Shown: one piece after another, positions 28,615-35,110 of the stretch
How the letters are laid out: every line of letters begins with the position of its first letter
Numbering within the stretch: position 1 is the stretch's first letter
Assembly: GCA_947650795.1 (NCBI GenBank)
Contig: CANSWR010000011.1
Span: 1-35,110, forward strand
DNA length: 35,110 nucleotides
Reading direction: 5' to 3'
DNA from: an uncultured Bacillota bacterium
Lineage (GTDB): Bacteria > Bacillota_I > Bacilli_A > RF39 > UBA660
Made by a program: the position numbers and the translations under genes
Notes under the pieces: generated by a model
Databases searched by the model: none
The model's input: the letters and a program-made list of their open reading frames with translations, nothing else
Told to the model about the DNA's origin: nothing

Positions 28615-28844
28615 TGTTAAAAATAAAAGAGTGTCCATACTGCCATAGTAAAGATGGTTATTATCAAAAAATAACTTATAGTGGCAACGGTATTTATAGA
28701 TATGGTTTTATAAATGACATAGGAGAACAAGAAAGTATTGAAAATGGCGATATGTATGATTATTTATCAAGTAAATCATCAAAATATTATTATTGTTTAA
28801 ATTGTAATAAAAGGCTTGGTTTAGTAGAGAAAGAAAAGAGGTAA
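28614..28844 (+). CDS. small zinc-ribbon protein, 76 aa
   Basis: Two Cys pairs, CPYC near residue 7 and CLNC near residue 62, frame a polar, Tyr/Ser-rich insert. This is a zinc ribbon split by about 50 residues. It starts overlapping the stop of the preceding reading frame by 1 bp. Function unknown. Confidence 0.7.
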   Translation: MLKIKECPYCHSKDGYYQKITYSGNGIYRYGFINDIGEQESIENGDMYDYLSSKSSKYYYCLNCNKRLGLVEKEKR

Positions 28845-28848
28845 TAGG

Positions 28849-29121
28849 ATGAAAAGATTTTTTAAAGATAAAAGAATAATAACATTAATTGCTATTGTAA
28901 TAGTACTAATAGTAGCATTATTTATGACAACAGGGTGCAATCAAAATATGTTAGATTTCAATATGACTTTTGATTATGCTGAATGCTATTTGAATGGAGA
29001 ATACACTAAATATGAAATTAAAAAGTGGAGTGATTATGATGGAGAGCAAATACAAATAGTAACTAAAGATGGTAAAACTTATTTAGTTAGCATGAACTAT
29101 TGCAAATTAGTAAAGGAGTAA
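28849..29121 (+). CDS. small lipoprotein, 90 aa
   Basis: A basic start (MKRFFKDKRI), a hydrophobic stretch (ITLIAIVIVLIVALFM) and a lipobox TTGC at about 27-30 predict lipid attachment outside the membrane. A short domain with YNGE/KTYLVSMNYC follows. Comparable phage lipoproteins can alter the surface and block reinfection; that role is inferred only. Confidence 0.72.
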   Translation: MKRFFKDKRIITLIAIVIVLIVALFMTTGCNQNMLDFNMTFDYAECYLNGEYTKYEIKKWSDYDGEQIQIVTKDGKTYLVSMNYCKLVKE

Positions 29122-29125
29122 GCAA

Positions 29126-29476
29126 ATGAAAGATAAATTATTAAAAATTATAAATCACTATGGAGTTAGAGTACAACTAAAATATATGCAAACTGAAATA
29201 TTTGAGTTTATAGAGGCTGTACTTGAATTTGAGAATTGCAATGATTCTTACAATGAAGATTATGACAACAAAGAAATATTTGTAAATAAATTACAAAAAT
29301 TAAGAGGGCATATTGCTGAAGAATTAGCAGATGTTAAAGTAATGTTAAATCAGTTTCAAGAACACTACTTAATTTCAGATGAACGTATAGAAAATATTAT
29401 GAATGAGAAGATAGAAAGACAATTAAAAAGAATAGGGAAAGAAAATGAAGATTTAAAGAAATTGAATATAGAATAG
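29126..29476 (+). CDS. MazG-like nucleotide pyrophosphohydrolase-family protein
   Basis: 116 residues, all helical. TEIFEFIEAVLEF (Glu-rich helix) and HIAEELADVKVMLNQF match the EExxE...ExxD metal-binding pattern of the MazG/dUTPase-like helical fold. It would hydrolyse non-canonical or regulatory nucleotides. Such phage proteins often lower (p)ppGpp or aberrant dNTPs; the substrate is unknown. Confidence 0.72.
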   Translation: MKDKLLKIINHYGVRVQLKYMQTEIFEFIEAVLEFENCNDSYNEDYDNKEIFVNKLQKLRGHIAEELADVKVMLNQFQEHYLISDERIENIMNEKIERQLKRIGKENEDLKKLNIE

Positions 29477-29491
29477 GAGAGTGACTTAAAT

Positions 29492-29872
29492 GTGGATATA
29501 ATAGAAGAAATAACAAATATATCTAAATCCTTAAATAAAGTCCAAAATTATATGAGAAATTTACCATCACAATTAGAAAAATTAAATTGGAAATTATTAG
29601 ATTTAGAGCATTTGATAGAAAATAATACTTTAACCACTAAGGAATGCTATAGAATAGTACGTGAAATAAAGAAAGTAAGAATTGAGAGAAGAAAAGTAAA
29701 AAATGATATAGAATTGTATAATAGTTTTAAAGAAAATCAAAACAAATTAACAACAATAGAAAACAGACAATTCTTATTAGCTGAACTAAACAAAATTAAA
29801 AAAAGTTTAGGCACTAAATACAAAAATAGAGTATACACAGAAGAAGAGATAAAAGAAATATTAGGAGTGTGA
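29492..29872 (+). CDS. hypothetical helical protein, 126 aa
   Basis: The start is GTG 29492; the overlapping ATG leads to an immediate stop in another frame. AGGAGAG lies somewhat far upstream. The whole sequence is charged and helical (SKSLNKVQNYMRNLPSQLEKL ... KKSLGTKYKNRVYTEEEIKEIL). No family recognised. Confidence 0.58.
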   Translation: MDIIEEITNISKSLNKVQNYMRNLPSQLEKLNWKLLDLEHLIENNTLTTKECYRIVREIKKVRIERRKVKNDIELYNSFKENQNKLTTIENRQFLLAELNKIKKSLGTKYKNRVYTEEEIKEILGV

Positions 29873-29878
29873 TATTAA

Positions 29879-30310
29879 ATGTCAAATATTAAAACATTAA
29901 CAATATTTGAAGCTTATAAAGAAATAAAAAGAATAGAGAGAAAAATAGACTTAATAAAGACATTAAGAGAAACTACAGGCGAGCTATCATCTTCTAAACT
30001 AAAAGAGGATACTGTACAACTAAGTTTTATTAGTAATGATGCTATTCTTAATGCAGTATCTAAAAAAGATGGATATAAAGAAGTATTGCAACAGTTATAT
30101 AAAGCAAAAGCAGGATATGAAAAGTATATAGCGGATGAAATTGAAGATAGAAAGATTACTGACCCACAAATAGTAGTTGGATATCTTAGAGATTATAAAA
30201 GAGAAAAATGGGATAAAATATCAAGAATAATGAAATATGATAAAAGACAATGCCATAGATTATATGACGAATACAAAGGAAAAACACCGCAAGATAATTG
30301 CACTTTTTGA
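29879..30310 (+). CDS. late-gene transcription regulator, ArpU/RinA-type candidate
   Basis: 143 residues. A helical N-terminal half precedes a C-terminal HTH: IVVGYLRDYKREKWDKISRIMKYDKRQCHRLYDEYKGKTP resembles sigma-like region-4 HTHs of phage late activators. The position, last gene before the late promoter region and terminase block, is the classic place for ArpU/RinA proteins. Two TGTCAC repeats just after its stop are possible binding sites. Confidence 0.72.
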   Translation: MSNIKTLTIFEAYKEIKRIERKIDLIKTLRETTGELSSSKLKEDTVQLSFISNDAILNAVSKKDGYKEVLQQLYKAKAGYEKYIADEIEDRKITDPQIVVGYLRDYKREKWDKISRIMKYDKRQCHRLYDEYKGKTPQDNCTF

Positions 30311-30314
30311 AAGA

Positions 30315-30356
30315 TGTCACACTTTGTCACATTTTATATGTTAAAATGTCTATAAT
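30315..30356 (+). promoter_or_regulatory. putative late promoter region with 10-bp phased TGTCAC repeats
   Basis: TGTCAC occurs at 30315-30320 and 30325-30330, exactly one helical turn apart, and TATAAT at 30351-30356. A -35 box is not well placed, as in activator-dependent late promoters. The neighbouring ArpU/RinA-type gene would supply the activator. Confidence 0.55.
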
Positions 30357-30538
30357 GGAATAATTATAAGATTATTTCATTAAGTTACACTTAGCTAACC
30401 CCTTTTTATTCTTTTTTCTAAAAAGGAAACGCTATTTAATAGATAGCGTAGAGATAGTATGTCCACTTGGGCGAGCGTAATAGTTTAACGGGTTATAACT
30501 CTTATACTATTTCTACAGTATCTATTAGATACAATAAT
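30357..30538 (+). other. structured non-coding stretch before the tRNA-like gene
   Basis: No protein gene is seen. Perfect stems: CGCTAT/ATAGCG (30430-30448), ATAGTAT/ATACTAT (30454-30460 with 30504-30510) enclosing an AGTT...AACT hairpin that looks like a tRNA D-arm, and GTATCT/AGATAC near 30518-30532. It may be the processed 5' leader of the late transcript, possibly with a decayed second tRNA. Confidence 0.45.
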
Positions 30539-30539
30539 C

Positions 30540-30610
30540 GCTTGTGAAGTGTAATGGTTTTGCATAACGGATTCATACTCCGTAGGAGGGGTTCAATTCC
30601 CACACAAGCA
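30540..30610 (+). tRNA. tRNA-like gene with CAT anticodon (Met/Ile2 type)
   Basis: Acceptor GCTTGTG (30540-30546) pairs fully with CACAAGC (30603-30609), and ACCA follows the discriminator. The anticodon arm is ACGGA-TTCATAC-TCCGT with CAT at 30574-30576. A D-arm with the GG pair and a T-loop (GGTTCAATTCC) are recognisable, but the T-stem or loop is irregular (short loop or mismatched pairs). It may be functional, or degraded and used for processing. Phage tRNAs often stand at this position before the terminase genes. Confidence 0.6.
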
Positions 30611-30671
30611 ACCAAATGAAATTTAAGAGCATAGAAATATGTTCTTTTTATTATGAAATGGAGATGATAAT

Positions 30672-30761
30672 ATACAAACATTATTAAAGACAATATTCAT
30701 AATCAGTTTAATAGCAAGCACAGTAGTGATTTGTATATTGAATTATTATAAAGATAAATGA
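30672..30761 (+). CDS. possible 29-aa membrane peptide with an ATA start
   Basis: The frame reads QTLLKTIFIISLIASTVVI then CILNYYKDK, one clean membrane helix. The only candidate start after the upstream in-frame stop is ATA 30672, 8 nt after GGAG. Its TGA overlaps an ATG at 30758. The hydrophobic pattern is not random-looking, but the start codon is doubtful. Confidence 0.3.
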   Translation: MQTLLKTIFIISLIASTVVICILNYYKDK

Positions 30762-30778
30762 AAGAGAGGAAGAAGAAA

Positions 30779-31087
30779 ATGAAAAAAGTTAAAGTAAAAG
30801 CAAATTTTATTGATAAATATAAAACAACCAGAAAAGAGAACGAAACACTAGAAATAGAAGAAAACAGAGTAGATAATTTAGTTAAAAAAGGATATATAAA
30901 AGTAATAGAGGATTCTAATGATGAAAATACAGATGATATTACAGAAGAAGTAGTACAAGTTGTAGCTAAAGCAATAAAGGAAGAAGCAAAAGAACAAAAA
31001 AAGAGTATAGAAGAAATAATTACAGAAATAGACAAAGAATCAAAACAAGACAAAAAGAAAGTAAATAAGAAGATATCTAATAAGTAG
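30779..31087 (+). CDS. hypothetical charged phage protein, 102 aa
   Basis: Start ATG 30779, 8 nt after AGAGAGGA. The N-terminus (KVKVKANFIDKYKTTRKENETLEIEENRVDNLVKKGYIKVIE) is the short beta-rich module found in head-tail-region phage proteins. A long Lys/Glu-rich tail follows and is probably disordered or coiled coil. It directly precedes the small terminase gene. Confidence 0.68.
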   Translation: MKKVKVKANFIDKYKTTRKENETLEIEENRVDNLVKKGYIKVIEDSNDENTDDITEEVVQVVAKAIKEEAKEQKKSIEEIITEIDKESKQDKKKVNKKISNK

Positions 31088-31096
31088 GTGGTATAT

Positions 31097-31462
31097 ATGG
31101 CTAATATAGAAAATTTAAAACCAATTAAAACACTAAGCAGCGAAGAAGCAAAGAAAAGAGGGTCTAAAGGAGGAAAAGCAAGTGTAAAAGCAAAAAGAGA
31201 AAGAAAAGCTATGAGAGAGCAATTAGAAATGCTATTAAATTTGCCCATAAAAGATATCAAGATACAAAAGAAAGTAACTGATTTAGGCATATCATCGAGT
31301 GAAATAAATAATCAAATGGCTATGACAGTTGCATTATATCAAGAAGCATTACTAGGAAACACAAAAGCTTACGAATTAATTAGAGATACAATAGGAGAAA
31401 AACCTGTAGAACAAGTTAAAAACTTGAATCCGCCAGTAATAAACATAGAAAGGCCAAAATGA
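31097..31462 (+). CDS. small terminase subunit candidate / DNA-packaging protein
   Basis: 121 residues from ATG 31097 (after AGGTGG). The KKRGSKGGKASVKAKRERKAMREQLEMLL block and the EINNQMAMTVALYQEALLGNTKAYELIRDTIGEKP helix match phage proteins that stand before large terminases and act as small subunits. It overlaps the large terminase gene by 4 bp. Confidence 0.75.
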   Translation: MANIENLKPIKTLSSEEAKKRGSKGGKASVKAKRERKAMREQLEMLLNLPIKDIKIQKKVTDLGISSSEINNQMAMTVALYQEALLGNTKAYELIRDTIGEKPVEQVKNLNPPVINIERPK

Positions 31463-32736
31463 TAAATCCTTATGGATTGATAGCAAAACACTTCTATGAT
31501 TTATTAGATGATGTTTTAAATAATAAACATACTCATTACTGGTTAAAAGGAGGACGTGGAAGTACAAAGTCAAGTTTTATAGGAATTGTAATCCCACTTT
31601 TAATGATGATAGATGCTCAAAACGGAATACATTCTAATGCAGTAGCTCTTAGAAAAGTCGGAGATACTTTAGCGGATAGCGTTTATACTCAAATATTATG
31701 GGGGATTGAACAATTGGGAGTATCTGATTATTGGGAAGCAAAAGTAAGTCCGTTAAAACTAATTTATACGCCTACAGGCCAAGAAATAAGATTTAGGAGT
31801 GCTAATAATAAAGATGATCATAGAAAGATAAAATCGACAAAATTTAAAAAAGGTTTTTGTAAATATGTATGGTATGAAGAATTAGATGAGTTCTTTGGTA
31901 TGCCAGAGATAAGAAACGTTAATCAGTCTTTGCTAAGAGGCGGTACTGGATATAAAGTATTTTATTCATATAATCCACCTAAGATGTTATCAAATTGGGT
32001 AAATACAGAAGTAATAATTGAAAGAAAAGACAGATTTGTACATTCTAGCACTTATTTAGATATTCCTCCTGAATGGCTAGGAGAAGAGTTCTTTATAGAA
32101 GCTAATACATTAAAAGAACAAGATGAACTAGCTTATAGAAATGAATATTTAGGAGAGGCCACAGGAACAGGTGGGGCAGTATTTACAAATATAACATTAA
32201 GGCCTATAACAGAAGAAGAAATAAAACATTTTGATAATATAGCAGATGGAATAGACTTTGGATATGCAGTAGATCCAGCATGCTATGGTCAAAATCATTT
32301 TGATAAGACGAGAAAACGTCTTTTTATTTTTAATGAGATTTATAAGATAAACTTGTCTAATAGAAAGTTGTGGGAAGAAATAGTTAAAATCAAAATCGGT
32401 AGTTCACATATAACTGCCGATAGTGCAGAACCTAAAAGTATAGAAGAGCTTAATTCTTATGGTAAGTTAAAAGTTAAAGGAGCGAAAAAAGGTCCTGATA
32501 GTGTAGAATTTGGGATAAAGTGGTTACAAGATTTATTTGAAATAATTATAGATCCAGAAAGATGTCCTAACACTGCTAGAGAGTTTAAAACATACGAGTA
32601 TGATAAAGACAAATATGGTAATTTTATAAGCAAATTCCCTGATATAAACAATCATAGTATAGATATGACAAGATATTCAAGAGAAAATGATATGAAATAT
32701 AGTAAATCTAAATTTGGTTATACAAAAATAGTATAG
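31459..32736 (+). CDS. terminase large subunit, PBSX type
   Basis: 425 residues. The ATPase N-half has Walker A GGRGSTKSS (about 29-37) and Walker B KYVWYEELDEF (about 135). The RNase-H-like nuclease half has GIDFGYAVDPAC (about 268), ADSAEPKSIEELN (about 318) and INNHSIDMTRYS near the end. It cuts concatemers and pumps DNA into the prohead. The Thr in STKS (instead of Gly) is common in PBSX-type enzymes. It is full length. Confidence 0.95.
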   Translation: MINPYGLIAKHFYDLLDDVLNNKHTHYWLKGGRGSTKSSFIGIVIPLLMMIDAQNGIHSNAVALRKVGDTLADSVYTQILWGIEQLGVSDYWEAKVSPLKLIYTPTGQEIRFRSANNKDDHRKIKSTKFKKGFCKYVWYEELDEFFGMPEIRNVNQSLLRGGTGYKVFYSYNPPKMLSNWVNTEVIIERKDRFVHSSTYLDIPPEWLGEEFFIEANTLKEQDELAYRNEYLGEATGTGGAVFTNITLRPITEEEIKHFDNIADGIDFGYAVDPACYGQNHFDKTRKRLFIFNEIYKINLSNRKLWEEIVKIKIGSSHITADSAEPKSIEELNSYGKLKVKGAKKGPDSVEFGIKWLQDLFEIIIDPERCPNTAREFKTYEYDKDKYGNFISKFPDINNHSIDMTRYSRENDMKYSKSKFGYTKIV

Positions 32737-32749
32737 GAGGTAAGATAAA

Positions 32750-34264
32750 ATGTTACAATATAATAAAGATTATATGATTAATCCATTAAACATATCTAAC
32801 ATTTTAGAAGATGCTAAACCTGAATGGGAAAAAAGAAAAAAACTATATAAAATGAAAGTGAGAAAAAATAAACCTTCGGATTTAGTCGCAGAAAGTGATA
32901 GTGAGATGAAAGAACCATTTGAGGCTGTTATTTCTAATATGGTAAATGGTTACGTAGGTGGAAAAGCACCTAAATACCAAGTGGAAGAAATGCCTACAAA
33001 AGAAAAACAAAATATTCTTATAAAGTTATTTAACAAAGTATTTAATAAAAATGGAAACGTAAGAAAAGAATATCAAATATTCATAGATTATATAAGGGAT
33101 TACAATGATGATCCTTTTTTCTATTTTAATTTAATTCAAAGTTATAATGATATGACAGCAGCTTATGGAATATATTATGAAAATAATAACAATGAAATAG
33201 TATATGCTAATGTTGATGCAAGACAGACAATAGCAATATATGATTATTCTACACCAGTTAACAAAATAGGATTACTGAGACATTGGCAAGAAAAAGATTC
33301 TAATGGCGAAGAGTTTGATGTAGTAGTATTAATTACTAAAGAGTATAAATATCATTATAGAAATAGTAAATTACAAGCAAAAGATTTTTATGAAGAAGAA
33401 GGAAAGAGAGAAGATTGTAACTGGGGATGTGTTCCATGTATAGCAATTGAAAATCCTGACGGTTTAGCATGTTTTGAACTGTCAAAACCCAATATATGTG
33501 CTTATGAAAGAAATATGAATAATGCCAAAAACACATTTCAATATAATGACGATGCTAAACTAATGGTAACAGGGTATTCTCCAAATGAAGATACCTTAAT
33601 AGAAGAAAAAGATGAAAATGGAAAAATAGTTTATGAAGAAAATGGAGAACCTAAATGGATTAAAAATAAGAAAAGACAAAAAGAAGATGAACTAGTATTA
33701 CAAGCACCTGTATTTTATGCCGAAGAAGGTGGAGATATCAAATGGGTAGAAAAAAATATTAATGATGCTGCTGTGCAAAATTATAGAAAAACTCTAGTTG
33801 ATTTAATATTTATGTTTAGCAATTGTCCGAATATTAATGATCTAGGTTTTACAAATGCTGATAATAGTTCGGCACTTGAAAAGAAGTTTTTTCCTTTAGA
33901 ACAATCTATAACTTATTTAGATAAAACTATTAGAAAAGAATTACTTGCTATGTGGGAAGCTTTTACAGAAAGAATAAATTTAAAAAAAGGAACTAAATAT
34001 GACTTTAGAAATTTAAAAATAACATTACAAAGAAATATGCCTACAGACAAAAAGGCCGAAACTGATAGGGTTCTTTCATTACAAGGTGTTGTTTCTAATG
34101 AAACGCTTTTAAATATGTTACCAGATGAGTTAGACGCATCTAGTGAACTTGAAAAAATAAAAAAACAAAATGACGAGATGTTAGAAGAAAATATGAAAAA
34201 AATAGAAGCATTTAGAAATGGAGAGAAAGAAGAGACAGAAGAAACAGAAAAGCAGGTGTTGTAA
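32750..34264 (+). CDS. portal protein, SPP1 gp6 type
   Basis: 504 residues, the normal size. EPFEAVISNMVNGYVGGKAPKYQ, a YNDMTAAYGIYYE stretch, DARQTIAIYDYS and the helical KKFFPLEQSITYLDKTIRKEL region are typical of the Phage_prot_Gp6 family. It forms the dodecameric vertex ring through which DNA enters. The gene has an AGGAGG site 14 bp after the terminase stop and ends in a Glu-rich tail. Confidence 0.93.
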   Translation: MLQYNKDYMINPLNISNILEDAKPEWEKRKKLYKMKVRKNKPSDLVAESDSEMKEPFEAVISNMVNGYVGGKAPKYQVEEMPTKEKQNILIKLFNKVFNKNGNVRKEYQIFIDYIRDYNDDPFFYFNLIQSYNDMTAAYGIYYENNNNEIVYANVDARQTIAIYDYSTPVNKIGLLRHWQEKDSNGEEFDVVVLITKEYKYHYRNSKLQAKDFYEEEGKREDCNWGCVPCIAIENPDGLACFELSKPNICAYERNMNNAKNTFQYNDDAKLMVTGYSPNEDTLIEEKDENGKIVYEENGEPKWIKNKKRQKEDELVLQAPVFYAEEGGDIKWVEKNINDAAVQNYRKTLVDLIFMFSNCPNINDLGFTNADNSSALEKKFFPLEQSITYLDKTIRKELLAMWEAFTERINLKKGTKYDFRNLKITLQRNMPTDKKAETDRVLSLQGVVSNETLLNMLPDELDASSELEKIKKQNDEMLEENMKKIEAFRNGEKEETEETEKQVL

Positions 34265-35083
34265 ATGAAAAATCAGACAATACTAAATAAAAGATGGACT
34301 TTTACTAATTTAAAATTAAAAGAATATGAAAAGTTATATAAAAAAATTAATTTAGATTCGCAAGATGAAATACAATATATATTTAAAGATGTTGAATTTT
34401 CATTTAAAGATTTTAATAAGACTATTACTACTAATCAAAGAAACAAATTTATTAGATTAGTAGAAAAATGGAAAAAAGAAGGATTATTAAAAGGTTATTT
34501 TGGGTACGTAATCGTGTCAACTATAAGAAAAAATATTATAACTAATAAAGAATTGTTGCAATTGTTATTATGGAGTGTGTTTCTTAAAGAAAGAAAAAAG
34601 TTAGAAATACATGAAAAAAAATTATTTACTAGTATATGCGAAAATTTCTATAATCAGGGAAGAGAAGAGTTAAAAACAAAGAAAAAAAGTAAATGGAGTA
34701 TAACATGGAATTATATTTATTCTTTATTATGTATTCCTTATGTTAAGGGGAGTAGTTGGAATAATTATATTGAAGCAATATCATTAACTAATGCTCAGGA
34801 ATTGCAACAACAAGTAATGATAAACTTACAACAAGGGAAAAAATTAGATATAGAAAATACTGTATTTCAAAATATAATTAAAAAACAAAAAAATAGATAT
34901 ATCTGCATAAATGGTAATAAATATAGTGGAGCATTAGATAGTCAAATCTCTGTAATAGCTAATAAATCATATTTAAAAGTGGCAGAAGATATAAAAAATA
35001 AAAATCAACAAGTAAGATTTATTGCTGAAATGGATGATAGAACAACTAAAATGTGTAAGGGGATGTTGAAAGTTAATGATTAA
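34265..35083 (+). CDS. head morphogenesis / minor capsid protein, apparently truncated
   Basis: 272 residues, starting 1 bp after portal. A helical N-terminal region leads into a C-terminal SPP1 gp7/MuF-like motif: QVRFIAEMDDRTTKMCK. In relatives this is followed by a SLDG-type continuation and more than 30 further residues. Here the frame shifts character to GMLKVND and stops. The last codons form one arm of a terminator-like hairpin. Either a short variant or a broken gene; the family assignment is firm, the end is odd. Confidence 0.82.
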   Translation: MKNQTILNKRWTFTNLKLKEYEKLYKKINLDSQDEIQYIFKDVEFSFKDFNKTITTNQRNKFIRLVEKWKKEGLLKGYFGYVIVSTIRKNIITNKELLQLLLWSVFLKERKKLEIHEKKLFTSICENFYNQGREELKTKKKSKWSITWNYIYSLLCIPYVKGSSWNNYIEAISLTNAQELQQQVMINLQQGKKLDIENTVFQNIIKKQKNRYICINGNKYSGALDSQISVIANKSYLKVAEDIKNKNQQVRFIAEMDDRTTKMCKGMLKVND

Positions 35084-35104
35084 CTTTCACATCTTCTTTT
35101 TTTG
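35067..35104 (+). terminator. terminator-like hairpin overlapping the end of the head gene
   Basis: TGAAAGTTAA (35067-35076), loop TGA, TTAACTTTCA (35080-35089), then CATCTTC and a run of seven T. A terminator in the middle of a phage head operon is unexpected. Confidence 0.65.
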
Positions 35105-35110
35105 TTATTA

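Larger units (their letters stand above)
1237..35110. mobile_element. integrated siphovirus-type prophage (right end outside window)
   Basis: The parts are in canonical order: tRNA scar, integrase, immunity genes (ImmA, CI, Cro), replication and recombination genes, late regulator, terminase, portal and head morphogenesis. The integrase points outward to the scar, and the early and late genes all run rightward from Cro. The run from 2577 to about 13.7 kb does not fit this plan and looks like a filamentous element inserted between integrase and immunity region. The right border and tail, lysis and host-recognition genes are not in view. Confidence 0.85.

Noticed and set aside
20364-30310. Reverse transcriptase or template repeat for the candidate variable region
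   Set aside because: Read for a YADD-type enzyme and an A-rich copy of the patch; none found in this window.
30454-30513. Second tRNA upstream of the CAT tRNA-like gene
   Set aside because: A D-arm-like hairpin and an enclosing stem exist, but no consistent acceptor, 7-nt anticodon loop or T-arm could be built.
30703-31290. 195-aa minus-strand frame rich in Phe, Leu and Ser
   Set aside because: Antisense shadow of the Lys/Glu-rich 102-aa protein and the small terminase gene.
1-35110. Alternative genetic code (TGA as Trp)
   Set aside because: TGA ends clear genes such as RtcB and the zinc-ribbon protein, and Trp positions in conserved motifs use TGG.
1-35110. CRISPR array
   Set aside because: No regularly spaced repeats with unique spacers; the only short tandem repeats are the three iterons.

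Overview
The window is very AT-rich DNA, with purine-rich coding strands and tight operons. TGA is used as a normal stop (for example at the end of the RtcB gene), so the standard bacterial code applies. Strong AGGAGG-type ribosome sites, TTGACA/TATAAT promoters and the phage families present point to a low-GC Bacillota or Mycoplasmatota-like host, possibly a gut Bacilli lineage. No host housekeeping gene is present, so the species cannot be named.

Layout. (1) 1-1236 is a decayed flank: a disrupted small membrane-protein gene and the frameshifted C-terminus of an old tyrosine integrase. (2) 1237-1283 is the 3' part of a tRNA-Lys(CTT) without its 5' half. This is the outer attachment scar of a prophage whose tyrosine integrase (1346-2353, minus) lies next to it. 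(3) 2577 to about 13.7 kb looks like a second, different element inserted into the prophage between its integrase and its immunity genes: a filamentous (inovirus-like) phage. It has an IS481-like transposase, an XRE regulator, a hairpin-rich non-coding region, a Rep_trans rolling-circle initiator with a nick-site-like hairpin inside its gene, a Zot/pI-type ATPase, many tiny one-span membrane proteins, two secreted and C-terminally anchored proteins like pIII, a major-coat candidate and a gpV-like ssDNA-binding protein. (4) 13.8-16.8 kb is the lysogeny module of the dsDNA prophage: DUF3800 protein, zinc-ribbon membrane protein, ImmA, CI-like repressor, divergent Cro-like regulator with well-formed operators, and a tail-anchored winged-helix protein. 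(5) 16.9-30.3 kb is the early and middle operon: excisionase-like gene, DnaD-like initiator with internal iterons, DnaB-type helicase, a probable hypervariable DUF6273-like protein, DUF1071 annealing protein, YqaJ-type nuclease, NinB-like protein, SSB, DNA methyltransferase, YopX, RtcB ligase, MazG-like protein and a late-gene regulator. (6) 30.3-35.1 kb holds a late control region, a tRNA-like gene, and the terminase, portal and start of the head-morphogenesis gene, where the window ends.

How it works together. The siphovirus-type prophage chooses lysogeny through CI/Cro/ImmA at shared TTGCAATTTAATTGCAA-like operators. It replicates by a DnaD/DnaB route with recombination functions and packages by a PBSX-like terminase. 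The filamentous element is self-contained for rolling-circle replication, ssDNA coating and extrusion, and appears to ride inside the larger prophage.

Most notable signals: the nested filamentous phage with a pT181/ICEBs1-like nick hairpin; a variable-protein gene with a low-A, high-GC patch and a downstream 9-bp hairpin, as expected for a diversity-generating retroelement target; a candidate antisense RNA next to the integrase with 17 nt of perfect complementarity to the excisionase leader; and an unassigned promoter-plus-terminator small RNA at the element boundary.
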